Under the pieces are notes generated by a model that worked only from the letters and a program-made list of their open reading frames with translations, made no database searches and was not told the DNA's origin. A stretch of DNA of 9,872 nucleotides from JAUQQI01 sp040289115. Its GTDB lineage: Bacteria; Chloroflexota; Dehalococcoidia; JAUQQI01. The stretch covers positions 1-9,872 of the forward strand of contig PSKS01000072.1 of assembly GCA_040289115.1 (NCBI GenBank), written 5' to 3'. Made by a program: the position numbers and the translations under genes. Shown here one piece after another: positions 1 to 5,832 of the stretch; the first letter of the stretch is position 1, and every line of letters starts with the position of its first letter.

Positions 1-1
1 C

Positions 2-133
2 GAGGCGGCCCGGGCGCTGGGGGCTGCCGGGCACGCCATCTTCGCCTACGGGCCGGTGAGCCTCCGGGGCTACTGGGAAGCCTTCGCCGCCCGCGTCTAC
101 CCGACGCGGGCCCCGGTCCCACCCCTCCCATAG
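2..133 (+). CDS. C-terminal fragment of an unidentified protein (partial at left edge)
   Basis: An open frame enters from the left edge and ends at TAG 131-133, giving 43 residues. Nearly every codon ends in G or C, as in the real genes here. The peptide contains GHAIFAYGPVSLRGYW, which resembles the last strand and helix of a TIM-barrel enzyme such as the glycoside-hydrolase-like GHL10 families; that is a weak guess from a short tail. It converges on the glycosyltransferase gene and overlaps its 3' end by 37 bp. The start and the bulk of the gene lie outside the window, so function cannot be assigned. Confidence 0.5.
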   Translation, partial: EAARALGAAGHAIFAYGPVSLRGYWEAFAARVYPTRAPVPPLP

Positions 134-861
134 CGGGCGCGGAGGACGTCGAGGACGAAACGGGGCAGCACCCGCATCCGGCGCCAGCGCCACGGCTGGC
201 GCAGGAGGCGATACAGCCACTCCAGGCCGGCCTCTCGCATCCAGCGAGGGGCCCGCGGGACCACCCCGGCCAGGAAGTCGAAGGCCCCGCCGACCCCCAC
301 CCCGATTTTGGCCCCAACCCGGCCCAGGTTGCGCCGGAGCCAGAACTCCTGTTTCGGTGCCCCGTAAGCCACCAGGAGAATATCGATGGGCCGGGCTGCC
401 TCGAGCACCCTTAGGACCTCCGCGTCGGCCTCGGGGTGGGGGGAGCCGGGGTAAGCCCCGGCCACCTGGAGGCCCGGGTACTTGGCCTTGAGCCGGCTGG
501 CGGCCGCCGCCGCCACCCCCGGTCCCGCCCCCAGGAAGAAGACCCGGTAGCGGTTCCCGGCCAGCCGAACCAGCCCCTCGGCGAAGTCGGTGCCGGGAAC
601 TTGCTCCCGAATTGGGTTACCCAGGACCCGGGAAGCCCAGACCAGGCCGAACCCGTCGGGGATGGCCAGGTCGGCGCCGTTTAAAACCTTGCGGAAGGCC
701 AGGTCCCACCGGGCCCGCATCACGAACTCGGCGTTGGGGGTAACCACCAGCCGGGGACCGTCCGCCCTAAGCCAGCCGGCGGCCAGCTCCAGGGCCTCGG
801 CCAAGGTGACGTCGTCGACCCGGACCCCAAGGATCTCCACGGACTTAAGTCGCCTGGCCAC
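97..861 (-). CDS. WecG/TagA/CpsF family glycosyltransferase
   Basis: This 254-residue protein belongs to the family that transfers N-acetylmannosaminyl or related sugars onto undecaprenyl-diphosphate-linked GlcNAc at the inner face of the membrane, an early step in wall teichoic acid or other surface glycopolymer synthesis. Family signatures are visible: LVVTPNAEFVM (residues 38-48), IPDGFGLVW (67-75) with Asp69 matching the proposed catalytic Asp, FFLGAGPGV (108-116), and LLVAYGAPKQE (162-172) with Gln171. The Arg/Trp-rich C-terminal tail (about 207-240) is the basic appendage thought to contact the membrane. The length is normal for the family. The start is GTG (859-861), 17 bp inside the end of the upstream transporter gene, so the two are probably translationally coupled; a GGACGG-like site precedes it. 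The exact sugar donor cannot be read from sequence. A partial plus-strand gene converges on its 3' end. Confidence 0.92.
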   Translation of the reverse strand: MARRLKSVEILGVRVDDVTLAEALELAAGWLRADGPRLVVTPNAEFVMRARWDLAFRKVLNGADLAIPDGFGLVWASRVLGNPIREQVPGTDFAEGLVRLAGNRYRVFFLGAGPGVAAAAASRLKAKYPGLQVAGAYPGSPHPEADAEVLRVLEAARPIDILLVAYGAPKQEFWLRRNLGRVGAKIGVGVGGAFDFLAGVVPRAPRWMREAGLEWLYRLLRQPWRWRRMRVLPRFVLDVLRARYGRGGTGARVG

Positions 862-2038
862 GGCCGTCCAAGCGGGTATAAAGGGCTAGGGGTAAGAAGA
901 GCCCGAGGCCGAAGAGGGCAACGGCCAGGAAGGGCGCGGTGGGGCCGGCGCCGGTATAAATCGGGGTGAGCACCAGGGGGGCCGCCGCGCTACCCAAAAA
1001 CTTAAAGCCGTTGTAGAGGGAGGCGGCGGCCCCACGTTCCTTGGGGAAGGCCTCCAGGGCCAGGGTATTAAGGCCGGCCCAAAAGAGGGCGTAAACCCCG
1101 CCCAAAGCCGCCCCGAACACCCCAAAGGTAAGCGGGTCGGGGGCAACCCCGAGGGCCAGGTGGCCCAGAACGGCCAGGGCGATCCCCAGCGCGACCATAA
1201 TCGGCCGGCCAAACCGGTCGATACCCAGGCCGGCGACGGGTCCCACTAAAACCCCGGCCAGGCCGTAGAGGGAAAGGAGAAGGCCGCTCCGGTCTACCGG
1301 CACCTGCCAACGGTCGGCCAGGTAAACGGCCCAGAGGTAGTAGGTGCCAGAGACGGCCACGTAGCCGCCTGCCGAAAGGGCGGCGATGGGCCAGAAGCGG
1401 GGGCTGACCAGAAGCCTTAAGGGCACCCACCACACGTCCCGGCCGGGCCTCCGGGAACGGCGGTCGGCCTGGGCGCTGGCCCGGAACCAGCGCCAGTAGT
1501 ATGCGGCCAGGCTCAGGGAGGCCAGGGCGACGACCAGGTACGCCAGCCGCCAGTTGATAATGGCCAGGCCCCCGGCCACCACCGGGGCGGCCAGGTTTCC
1601 GCCGGTATTGATGGCCCCGAAGATGCCCATCGACCGCCCGAGCCGGGCCGGGGGTATCACGTCGGCCAGAACGGCCAGTAGGATGGGCGTCGTGAAGGCG
1701 TTGGTTATCCCCTGGAAAACCCGGCCCAAAATAAGCACCTCGACGTTGGGGGCCAGACCGCAGATGAGGGCTGCGAGGCCGAAGCCGGCAAATCCCCAGA
1801 AGGCTGCCCAGCGCCGGGAGAAGGTATCGGCCAGGGCCCCGGAAAAGACCTGAAAAAGGGCAAAGGGGACCATGTAGGCGGTGACGGCCAGGGAGAGGCG
1901 GCCCAGGTCGGTCTGAAGATCCCGCTGGAGCAGGGGCATCAGGACGACCATGACATTCCCCCCCATTGGGCCCAGGGCCGCCCCGGTGTAGAAGATCAGG
2001 GGGACCCGGACCGCCAAAGCCCGGGAATGAGCACCCAT
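845..2038 (-). CDS. Major facilitator superfamily (MFS) transporter
   Basis: A 397-residue, very hydrophobic protein with about 12 predicted membrane helices, the usual size for a 12-TM MFS carrier. The loop 2-3 signature (motif A) is clear as GALADTFSRR (residues 67-76), and a second-half copy appears as GLGIDRFGRP. Family knowledge suggests proton-coupled export or import of a small molecule; the DHA1-like layout favours efflux, but the substrate is unknown. The ATG at 2036-2038 has no Shine-Dalgarno sequence, yet a perfect TATAAT sits only 8 nt upstream on the same strand, so the message may be leaderless. The next Met (residue 25) would cut into helix 1, which supports the called start. 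The gene overlaps the downstream glycosyltransferase by 17 bp, suggesting a two-gene operon; it could carry a surface-polymer precursor, but this is only inference. Confidence 0.9.
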   Translation of the reverse strand: MGAHSRALAVRVPLIFYTGAALGPMGGNVMVVLMPLLQRDLQTDLGRLSLAVTAYMVPFALFQVFSGALADTFSRRWAAFWGFAGFGLAALICGLAPNVEVLILGRVFQGITNAFTTPILLAVLADVIPPARLGRSMGIFGAINTGGNLAAPVVAGGLAIINWRLAYLVVALASLSLAAYYWRWFRASAQADRRSRRPGRDVWWVPLRLLVSPRFWPIAALSAGGYVAVSGTYYLWAVYLADRWQVPVDRSGLLLSLYGLAGVLVGPVAGLGIDRFGRPIMVALGIALAVLGHLALGVAPDPLTFGVFGAALGGVYALFWAGLNTLALEAFPKERGAAASLYNGFKFLGSAAAPLVLTPIYTGAGPTAPFLAVALFGLGLFLPLALYTRLDGRGQAT

Positions 2039-2046
2039 CGGGATTT

Positions 2047-2052
2047 ATTATA
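2047..2052 (-). promoter_or_regulatory. Candidate -10 element for the MFS/glycosyltransferase operon
   Basis: The minus strand reads TATAAT here, in an A/T-rich island between the divergent MFS and galE genes. No good -35 box lies at 16-18 bp; a TTGACC exists at 2063-2068 but only 10 bp away. The predicted transcript would begin within about 3 nt of the MFS ATG. On the plus strand the same island reads TATAAA (2049-2054) and could also serve galE. Confidence 0.4.
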
Positions 2053-2111
2053 AAGGGCGGCTGGTCAACGGGCCTCGACGGCGCCGCCCAGACCGGGTAA
2101 GATTACAGGGC

Positions 2112-3098
2112 ATGAAAGTACTCGTTATCGGCGGAGCAGGCTACGTTGGGAGCGTGGCGGCCGAGGCCCTCCTTTCGGCCGGCCACCAGGTAGTAATCTA
2201 CGACAACCTGAGCCGGGGTCACGCCGCGGCCGCTCCCCCTGGGGCCGAACTCATCGTCGCCGACCTGGCCGATACCGCCCGGCTGGCCCGGGTACTGGCC
2301 CGGGGCCGGTTCGACGCGGTAATGCACTTTGCGGCCCTGAGCCTGGTAGCCGAGTCGGTCCGGGAACCCGCCCGCTATTTTCACCAGAATGTGGGCCTCA
2401 CCCTCCAGCTGCTGCAGCTGATGCTGGGGGCCGGGGTGCGCCGGTTCGTCTTTTCGTCCAGCGCCGCCGTCTACGGTGAGCCCCGCACCGTCCCCATCGC
2501 CGAAGACCATCCCACCGTTCCCACCAGCCCCTACGGGCAGACTAAGCTGATGGTGGAGGAGGCGTTGGGATGGTTGGGACGGCTTGCAGGCCTGAGATTT
2601 GCCTCCCTGCGCTATTTTAATGCCGCCGGGGCAACGGACCGGCTGGGGGAAGACCACCGGCCAGAAACCCACCTGATCCCCTCGCTGCTGGAGGTGGCCG
2701 CCGGGAAGCGACCCTTCGTCGAGGTCTACGGCCGGGACTACCCCACGCCCGACGGTACCTGCATCCGAGATTTCGTCCACGTGGCCGACATCGCCGATGC
2801 CCACCTGAAGGCCCTGGAGCGGCTGGACTGGGAAGAGCAGATCATATGCAACCTTGGGAGCGGATCAGGGTATTCGGTGCTGGAGGTGACCGAAGCGGCC
2901 CGCCGGGTGACGGGGCGGCCGGTGGCGGTGAAGTTCGGGCCCCGAAGGCCGGGCGATCCGGCCGTCCTGGTGGCCAGCCGGAGTCGGGCAGAGCAGGCGA
3001 TCGGGTGGCGTCCTAAATACGATAACTTAGAGCTGATTATCGGCAGCGCTTGGGAGTGGCGGTGCCGCCACCCAGACGGCTATGGTCGGACCGACTAG
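2112..3098 (+). CDS. galE: UDP-glucose 4-epimerase (GalE)
   Basis: A 328-residue extended short-chain dehydrogenase/reductase that interconverts UDP-glucose and UDP-galactose (possibly the N-acetyl forms) using bound NAD+ in the cytoplasm. The Rossmann motif GGAGYVG is at residues 7-13, followed by YDNLSRG (30-36) and the HFAALSLV strand (72-79). The catalytic triad is visible: SSSAAVYG (115-122, the serine probably Ser117), Tyr141 and Lys145 in SPYGQTK. RYFNAAGA (167-174) and DGTCIRDFVHVADIADAH are hallmark GalE sequences. The length fits the family. The ATG has only a weak AGGG-like ribosome site immediately before it. It may feed sugar nucleotides to surface polysaccharide synthesis, in line with the nearby WecG/TagA-type gene, but they are divergent and not one operon. 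Its stop TAG shares CTAG with the stop of the convergent SWIM gene. Confidence 0.96.
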   Translation: MKVLVIGGAGYVGSVAAEALLSAGHQVVIYDNLSRGHAAAAPPGAELIVADLADTARLARVLARGRFDAVMHFAALSLVAESVREPARYFHQNVGLTLQLLQLMLGAGVRRFVFSSSAAVYGEPRTVPIAEDHPTVPTSPYGQTKLMVEEALGWLGRLAGLRFASLRYFNAAGATDRLGEDHRPETHLIPSLLEVAAGKRPFVEVYGRDYPTPDGTCIRDFVHVADIADAHLKALERLDWEEQIICNLGSGSGYSVLEVTEAARRVTGRPVAVKFGPRRPGDPAVLVASRSRAEQAIGWRPKYDNLELIIGSAWEWRCRHPDGYGRTD

Positions 3099-3358
3099 CC
3101 GCCGGAGCCGGTGGGCTCGACGGCCGCTTCGGCCGGCAGCATCTCACCCAAAATGCGCTGTAGGGCCATGGTGTGACTGCAGATGTTCCAGGTCTCGAAA
3201 AAATGGCAGCTGCAGTGCCACTTGCCGTCCTGAAAGCTTACGGTGTGGTAGTCGTTATCCCCCCGGAACCGCACAGTAAACTGGACGAAGGTGACCCGGT
3301 CCCGCTCCTCGGCGTAGCGCTTGGCCTTCTCAATCTTGGAAATCAGGGCGGAATTCAT
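3095..3358 (-). CDS. Small SWIM-type zinc-finger protein
   Basis: An 87-residue protein whose central part carries a complete SWIM signature, CxCx8CxH: Cys49, Cys51, Cys60, His62 (CSCHFFETWNICSH). SWIM domains bind one zinc and occur in DNA-processing or protein-interaction contexts; here the domain stands alone with a basic, helical N-terminus (residues 1-22) and a beta-rich stretch (23-48) before it. Stand-alone SWIM proteins of this size are of unknown function. The start is firm: AGGAGG (forward 3365-3370) lies 6 nt upstream of the ATG at 3356-3358. An extended -10 promoter inside an inverted repeat lies about 130 nt upstream. The stop overlaps the galE stop tail-to-tail by 4 bp. Confidence 0.85.
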   Translation of the reverse strand: MNSALISKIEKAKRYAEERDRVTFVQFTVRFRGDNDYHTVSFQDGKWHCSCHFFETWNICSHTMALQRILGEMLPAEAAVEPTGSGG

Positions 3359-3492
3359 CTAACCCCTCCTGTGAAATGAAAGTCGCCGACGAATCCTGTA
3401 GCTGCGGGGGGTGCCGGGGCTGACAGCCCGGACCCGACCTGGCCTTTACACCCGACGGGTTGCAGCCTTTATTCACCGCAAATCCCGATGGA
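3359..3492 (-). other. Untranslated leader of the SWIM gene
   Basis: If transcription starts about 7 nt after the -10 element at 3493-3498, the SWIM message has a leader of about 128 nt. It contains a small hairpin GGGCT/AGCCC (3417-3421 with 3425-3429, loop of 3) and an interrupted palindrome ACCCG-A-CGGGT (3450-3460), ending with the strong AGGAGG. I do not recognise a known riboswitch class and see no T-rich terminator. Confidence 0.35.
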
Positions 3493-3522
3493 ATTATACC
3501 AGCGCGCGGCAGGGATTTGCGG
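3476..3522. repeat. Perfect 11-bp inverted repeat around the SWIM promoter
   Basis: CCGCAAATCCC (3476-3486) and GGGATTTGCGG (3512-3522) are exact reverse complements separated by 25 bp. The spacer holds the minus-strand TGGTATAAT, so one arm covers the -35 region and the other lies at the predicted transcription start. The arm centres are about 36 bp apart. A regulator binding both arms is a natural reading. No T-run follows on either strand, so it is unlikely to be an intrinsic terminator. Confidence 0.6.
3493..3501 (-). promoter_or_regulatory. Extended -10 promoter of the SWIM gene
   Basis: The minus strand reads TGGTATAAT, a perfect TATAAT with the upstream TG of an extended -10 element, which reduces the need for a -35 box. 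The base stretch 17 bp upstream (CGCAAA) is a poor -35 and instead belongs to the inverted-repeat arm. Confidence 0.6.
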
Positions 3523-3530
3523 CGGGCCTG

Positions 3531-3755
3531 TCAGTAGAAGGGATAGCGGGGTAAGAAGCCGCCCAGCATTACCAGGTCCACCAGGGCGCCCACCGGCCCG
3601 GCCAAGAACATCAAAATGTAGGCCCACCAGGGCCATGGGTTCTGGGCGGTGATGATGATGCTCCAGAAGACGCTAATGAAACCAACGGTCAGCCAGCCGA
3701 AGATGAACTGAAGCAAACAGCCGCCACCGCGGGAGTCCGGCCGTGCGGTCTGCAA
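3531..3755 (-). CDS. Small two-helix membrane protein of unknown function
   Basis: A 74-residue protein with a short polar N-terminus (about 1-12), two hydrophobic segments (about 14-36 and 45-68) separated by an aromatic, Pro-rich turn (NPWPWW), and a short C-terminal tail. It should sit in the cytoplasmic membrane as a hairpin. I do not recognise the family; it lacks the motifs of PMP3/YqaE proteins. The start is TTG at 3753-3755, chosen because AGGAGG (forward 3762-3767) lies 6 nt upstream. A TATAAT lies about 30 nt upstream, giving a short leader. It appears to be its own transcription unit, because the downstream SWIM gene has a separate promoter. Confidence 0.75.
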   Translation of the reverse strand: MQTARPDSRGGGCLLQFIFGWLTVGFISVFWSIIITAQNPWPWWAYILMFLAGPVGALVDLVMLGGFLPRYPFY

Positions 3756-3786
3756 GCTTCGCCTCCTTTGTGAAAACTATCGCAAG

Positions 3787-3792
3787 ATTATA
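3787..3792 (-). promoter_or_regulatory. -10 element of the small membrane protein gene
   Basis: The minus strand reads CCGGTATAATC. The hexamer is perfect, but no convincing -35 lies at 16-18 bp. The distance to the AGGAGG and TTG start gives a compact leader of about 25 nt. Confidence 0.45.
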
Positions 3793-3931
3793 CCGGATGG
3801 GCCCGGGGCCTGCCAGCAACCTTACCCCAGCCCAGGGCTTGCCAGTTTGGTGGGAAGCCTGATATCGAAATGTCTAGAAGGCCCCGACTTCGGCCTGCTG
3901 GCGGGTAGCGGCCGCGGCAGTTGCAAAGTGG

Positions 3932-3940
3932 TGATATAAT
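3932..3940 (+). promoter_or_regulatory. Extended -10 promoter of the peptide-importer operon
   Basis: TGATATAAT is a perfect TATAAT with an extended-10 TG. No -35 consensus lies 17 bp upstream. Transcription would start near 3947, leaving about 160 nt of structured leader before the binding-protein gene. Confidence 0.6.
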
Positions 3941-3974
3941 CAATCGCGTTTTGCGGATTTGTAGATCGGGACGG

Positions 3975-4085
3975 ATGGATGACTTGAAAGGGGTGGCCTG
4001 CCGCAACGGTTGCGGTTACGTGCCCTGGATGGGGCGGCCGCCCCCCGCATGTCCAAAGGGCTTTTCCTGGCTCCCTAGGCCCTAG
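3975..4085 (+). CDS. Possible 36-residue Cys-containing leader peptide
   Basis: ATG 3975-3977 opens a frame of 36 codons ending at TAG 4083-4085, entirely within the importer leader and 23 nt before the next start codon. The product begins MDDLKGVACRNGCGYVPW and contains Cys9, Cys13 and Cys26, the last in ACPKGF. This faintly resembles a rubredoxin-like zinc ribbon (CxxCGY...CPxC), but the first pair is CxxxC and the fourth Cys is missing. About three quarters of codons end in G/C. The upstream GGGACGG is a weak ribosome site. It may be a regulatory upstream ORF, a decayed gene, or chance. Confidence 0.25.
   Translation: MDDLKGVACRNGCGYVPWMGRPPPACPKGFSWLPRP
4001..4015. repeat. Palindrome CCGCAAC-G-GTTGCGG in the importer leader
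   Basis: Two 7-bp arms are exact reverse complements around one central base. As RNA it would form a 6-bp stem with a 3-nt loop; as DNA it could be an operator. Its CCGCAA/TTGCGG half-sites also occur in the inverted repeat at 3476-3522. Confidence 0.5.
4031..4044. repeat. 14-bp perfect palindrome in the importer leader
   Basis: GGGGCGGCCGCCCC equals its own reverse complement. In the transcript it could form a 5-bp G:C stem with a GGCC loop. No T-run follows, so it is not a standard terminator. Confidence 0.45.
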
Positions 4086-4090
4086 CCGAA

Positions 4091-4106
4091 CGAAAGGAGG
4101 CTTTCG
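4091..4106 (+). promoter_or_regulatory. Ribosome binding site held in a small hairpin
   Basis: CGAAAG (4091-4096) pairs exactly with CTTTCG (4101-4106) around a GAGG tetraloop. The Shine-Dalgarno AAGGAGG (4094-4100) is thus partly in the stem and partly in the loop, 8 nt before the ATG. The fold could limit translation, but six base pairs with an exposed GAGG is a mild barrier. Confidence 0.5.
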
Positions 4107-4108
4107 GT

Positions 4109-5764
4109 ATGCGTGAGTTTAATCGGCGAGAGTTCCTGGTCGGGATGACCGGTACCGGCCTGGCAGTGGTCCTGGCAGCCTGCACCCCCACCCAGCAGCC
4201 CACCCAGCCCTCCCAGCCGGCCGGCGGCCTGGCCAAGGAGCAGGTCATCCGCATCCCCCTTACCGAACCACCAACTCTGGACCCCGGGCTGGCAACGGAT
4301 ACGGTCTCCCTCGACGTGATCGTCCAGCTCTTTGACGGGCTGGTCGGGTTTGACGACGCCGGGAACATCTTCGGTATTCACGCCGAAAAGTGGGACGTCT
4401 CTTCCGACGGCATCACCTACACCTTCTACCTTCGGCCCGGCATCAAATGGTCCAACGGTCGGCCCATTACCGCCCAGGATTACGAGTGGGCCTGGAAGCG
4501 CAACATCGACCCGAAGACAGCCTCCGATTACGCCACCACCCTTTTCCCCATCAAGAACGCCCAGGCCATCCACGAGGGCAAGGCCAACCCCCAAACCCTT
4601 GGGGTTCGGGCTCGGGACGACCGCACCCTGGAGGTGACCCTTGAGGCGCCGGCGGCCTACTTTTTGCGGTTGGCCTCCACCTGGACGATGTTCCCCCTGC
4701 CCCGGGAGGCTATCGAAAAGTATGGGGACAAGTGGACCGAGGCGGGCAACATCGTCACCAACGGTGCCTTCAAGATGAGCTCCTGGCGACACCAGCAGGA
4801 GATCGTCCTGGAGCGCAACGAGGACTACTGGGGCAAGAAGCCGACCCTCCAGCGGGCGGTTTACCGGATCTTCCCCGAGGGGGCTGAAGAGCAGGTCTTG
4901 GCCGCCTATGAGAACGACGAGCTCGACGTGGCTCGGGGCATCCCGCCGGCCCAGGTGGACCGAATCTTAAACGACCCCAAATTTAAGGACCAGATCAAAA
5001 TCTTTGACCAATCGGGGACGATGTTTATCGCGGTCAACAACCGGCGGCCGCACCTGCGGGACCCGCGGGTTCGCAAGGCCCTAGGGATGACCCTGGAGCG
5101 GCAGGTGCTTATCGACCGGGTGCTTAAGGTGGTTGCTAAGCCGGCCTACTCCCTCCAGCCGCCGGGAATTATGGGCCGCAACCCGGATATCTGGCCCAAG
5201 GAGGACGTCGAGGCGGCCCGGCGGCTCATGGCCGACGCCGGCTATCCGAATGGCCAGGGCTTCCCGGAGATCACCTTTACCTACAACACATCGGCGGCCT
5301 GGAAGGCGCTGGGCGAATACCTCCAGCAGCGGTGGCAGCAGACCCTGGGCATCAAGGTCAAACTCCAGGAGATGGAGTGGCGGGTGTTCCTCCAGTGGCG
5401 CCGGACCCCCGAGGCCAGCCAGACTTACGACGTTTACCGGGGCGGTTGGCTCTCGGACTATGAGGACCCGAACAACTGGTACAACGTCCTTTGGGACTCA
5501 GCTGAGGACCCGGGGATGTTCAACCTGGGCTGGAAGAACCCCGACTACGACCGGATCGTCCGGCAGGCCCGGGCCGAGTTGGACCAGCAGAAGCGGGCCC
5601 AGCTTTACGCCCAGGCCGAAAAGATCCTGGCCGATGAGTACCCGGCCATCCCGGTCTACCATTACGGGGCCCGGCACCTGGTAAAACCGTGGGTTAAGAA
5701 TTGGACCATCTCCCGGATCCTGGGCTTTGCGCCCCTGCGGGACGTCCAGATCCTGGCCCGCTAA
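4109..5764 (+). CDS. Oligopeptide/dipeptide ABC transporter substrate-binding lipoprotein
   Basis: A 551-residue extracytoplasmic binding protein of the SBP_bac_5 (OppA/DppA) family, which captures peptides or related solutes and delivers them to the membrane permeases. The N-terminus has a twin-arginine stretch (NRREFL, residues 5-10), a hydrophobic core and the lipobox LAAC with Cys25, followed by a Pro/Gln/Thr-rich linker (about 26-38); this looks like a Tat-type lipoprotein signal. The family block WDVSSDGITYTFYLRPGIKW and the adjoining PITAQDYEWAWKR are clear at about residues 94-130, and VRKALGMTLERQVLID further on is typical. Length matches OppA-like proteins. The start ATG is fixed by AAGGAGG 8 nt upstream. 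An intrinsic terminator right after the gene should make this protein more abundant than the permeases. Ligand specificity cannot be read; nickel, opine or sugar ligands also occur in the family. Confidence 0.94.
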   Translation: MREFNRREFLVGMTGTGLAVVLAACTPTQQPTQPSQPAGGLAKEQVIRIPLTEPPTLDPGLATDTVSLDVIVQLFDGLVGFDDAGNIFGIHAEKWDVSSDGITYTFYLRPGIKWSNGRPITAQDYEWAWKRNIDPKTASDYATTLFPIKNAQAIHEGKANPQTLGVRARDDRTLEVTLEAPAAYFLRLASTWTMFPLPREAIEKYGDKWTEAGNIVTNGAFKMSSWRHQQEIVLERNEDYWGKKPTLQRAVYRIFPEGAEEQVLAAYENDELDVARGIPPAQVDRILNDPKFKDQIKIFDQSGTMFIAVNNRRPHLRDPRVRKALGMTLERQVLIDRVLKVVAKPAYSLQPPGIMGRNPDIWPKEDVEAARRLMADAGYPNGQGFPEITFTYNTSAAWKALGEYLQQRWQQTLGIKVKLQEMEWRVFLQWRRTPEASQTYDVYRGGWLSDYEDPNNWYNVLWDSAEDPGMFNLGWKNPDYDRIVRQARAELDQQKRAQLYAQAEKILADEYPAIPVYHYGARHLVKPWVKNWTISRILGFAPLRDVQILAR

Positions 5765-5771
5765 CCGACCC

Positions 5772-5814
5772 GGGGCGGATGGGCTAAAAAGCCCATCCGC
5801 CCCCCAATCCTTTT
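5772..5814 (+). terminator. Intrinsic terminator between binding protein and permeases
   Basis: GGGGCGGATGGGCT (5772-5785) and AGCCCATCCGCCCC (5790-5803) form a perfect 14-bp stem with an AAAA loop, followed by CCAATCCTTTT (5804-5814). It lies 7 nt after the binding-protein stop codon. The U-run is short, so partial read-through into the permeases is likely; no consensus promoter is visible between it and the permease start. Confidence 0.88.
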
Positions 5815-5832
5815 GTGGGGCGTAGGTCAGAA

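Larger units (their letters stand above)
3756..4108. other. Intergenic region with two divergent promoters and the importer leader
   Basis: These 353 bases hold the minus-strand ribosome site and -10 of the 74-residue membrane protein (3762-3792), a stretch without clear signals (about 3793-3930), the plus-strand extended -10 of the importer (3932-3940), and a leader of about 160 nt. The leader contains palindromes at 4001-4015 and 4031-4044, a CTAGG-C-CCTAG palindrome at 4075-4085, a possible 36-codon ORF, and a hairpin carrying the Shine-Dalgarno sequence. I see no tRNA, no T-box core and no recognisable riboswitch. Confidence 0.5.

Noticed and set aside
2103..2804. Long minus-strand open frame opposite galE
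   Set aside because: Composition is Gly-rich without domain signatures; galE is complete and certain on the other strand.
3476..3522. Inverted repeat as an intrinsic terminator for the small membrane protein gene
   Set aside because: The loop is 25 nt and no T-run follows on either strand; a promoter lies inside it.
3788..4006. Minus-strand 72-codon frame in the intergenic region
   Set aside because: It runs across the -10 element of the small membrane gene and the importer promoter, has no ribosome site and reads as unstructured sequence.
4082..4792. Long minus-strand open frame (236 codons) opposite the binding-protein gene
   Set aside because: It is a shadow of the GC-rich coding frame; the opposite strand has unmistakable family signatures.
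5815..5832. GTG at 5815 as the start of the DppB-type permease
   Set aside because: It lies at the end of the terminator U-run with no ribosome site; GTG 5833 gives the standard family N-terminus.
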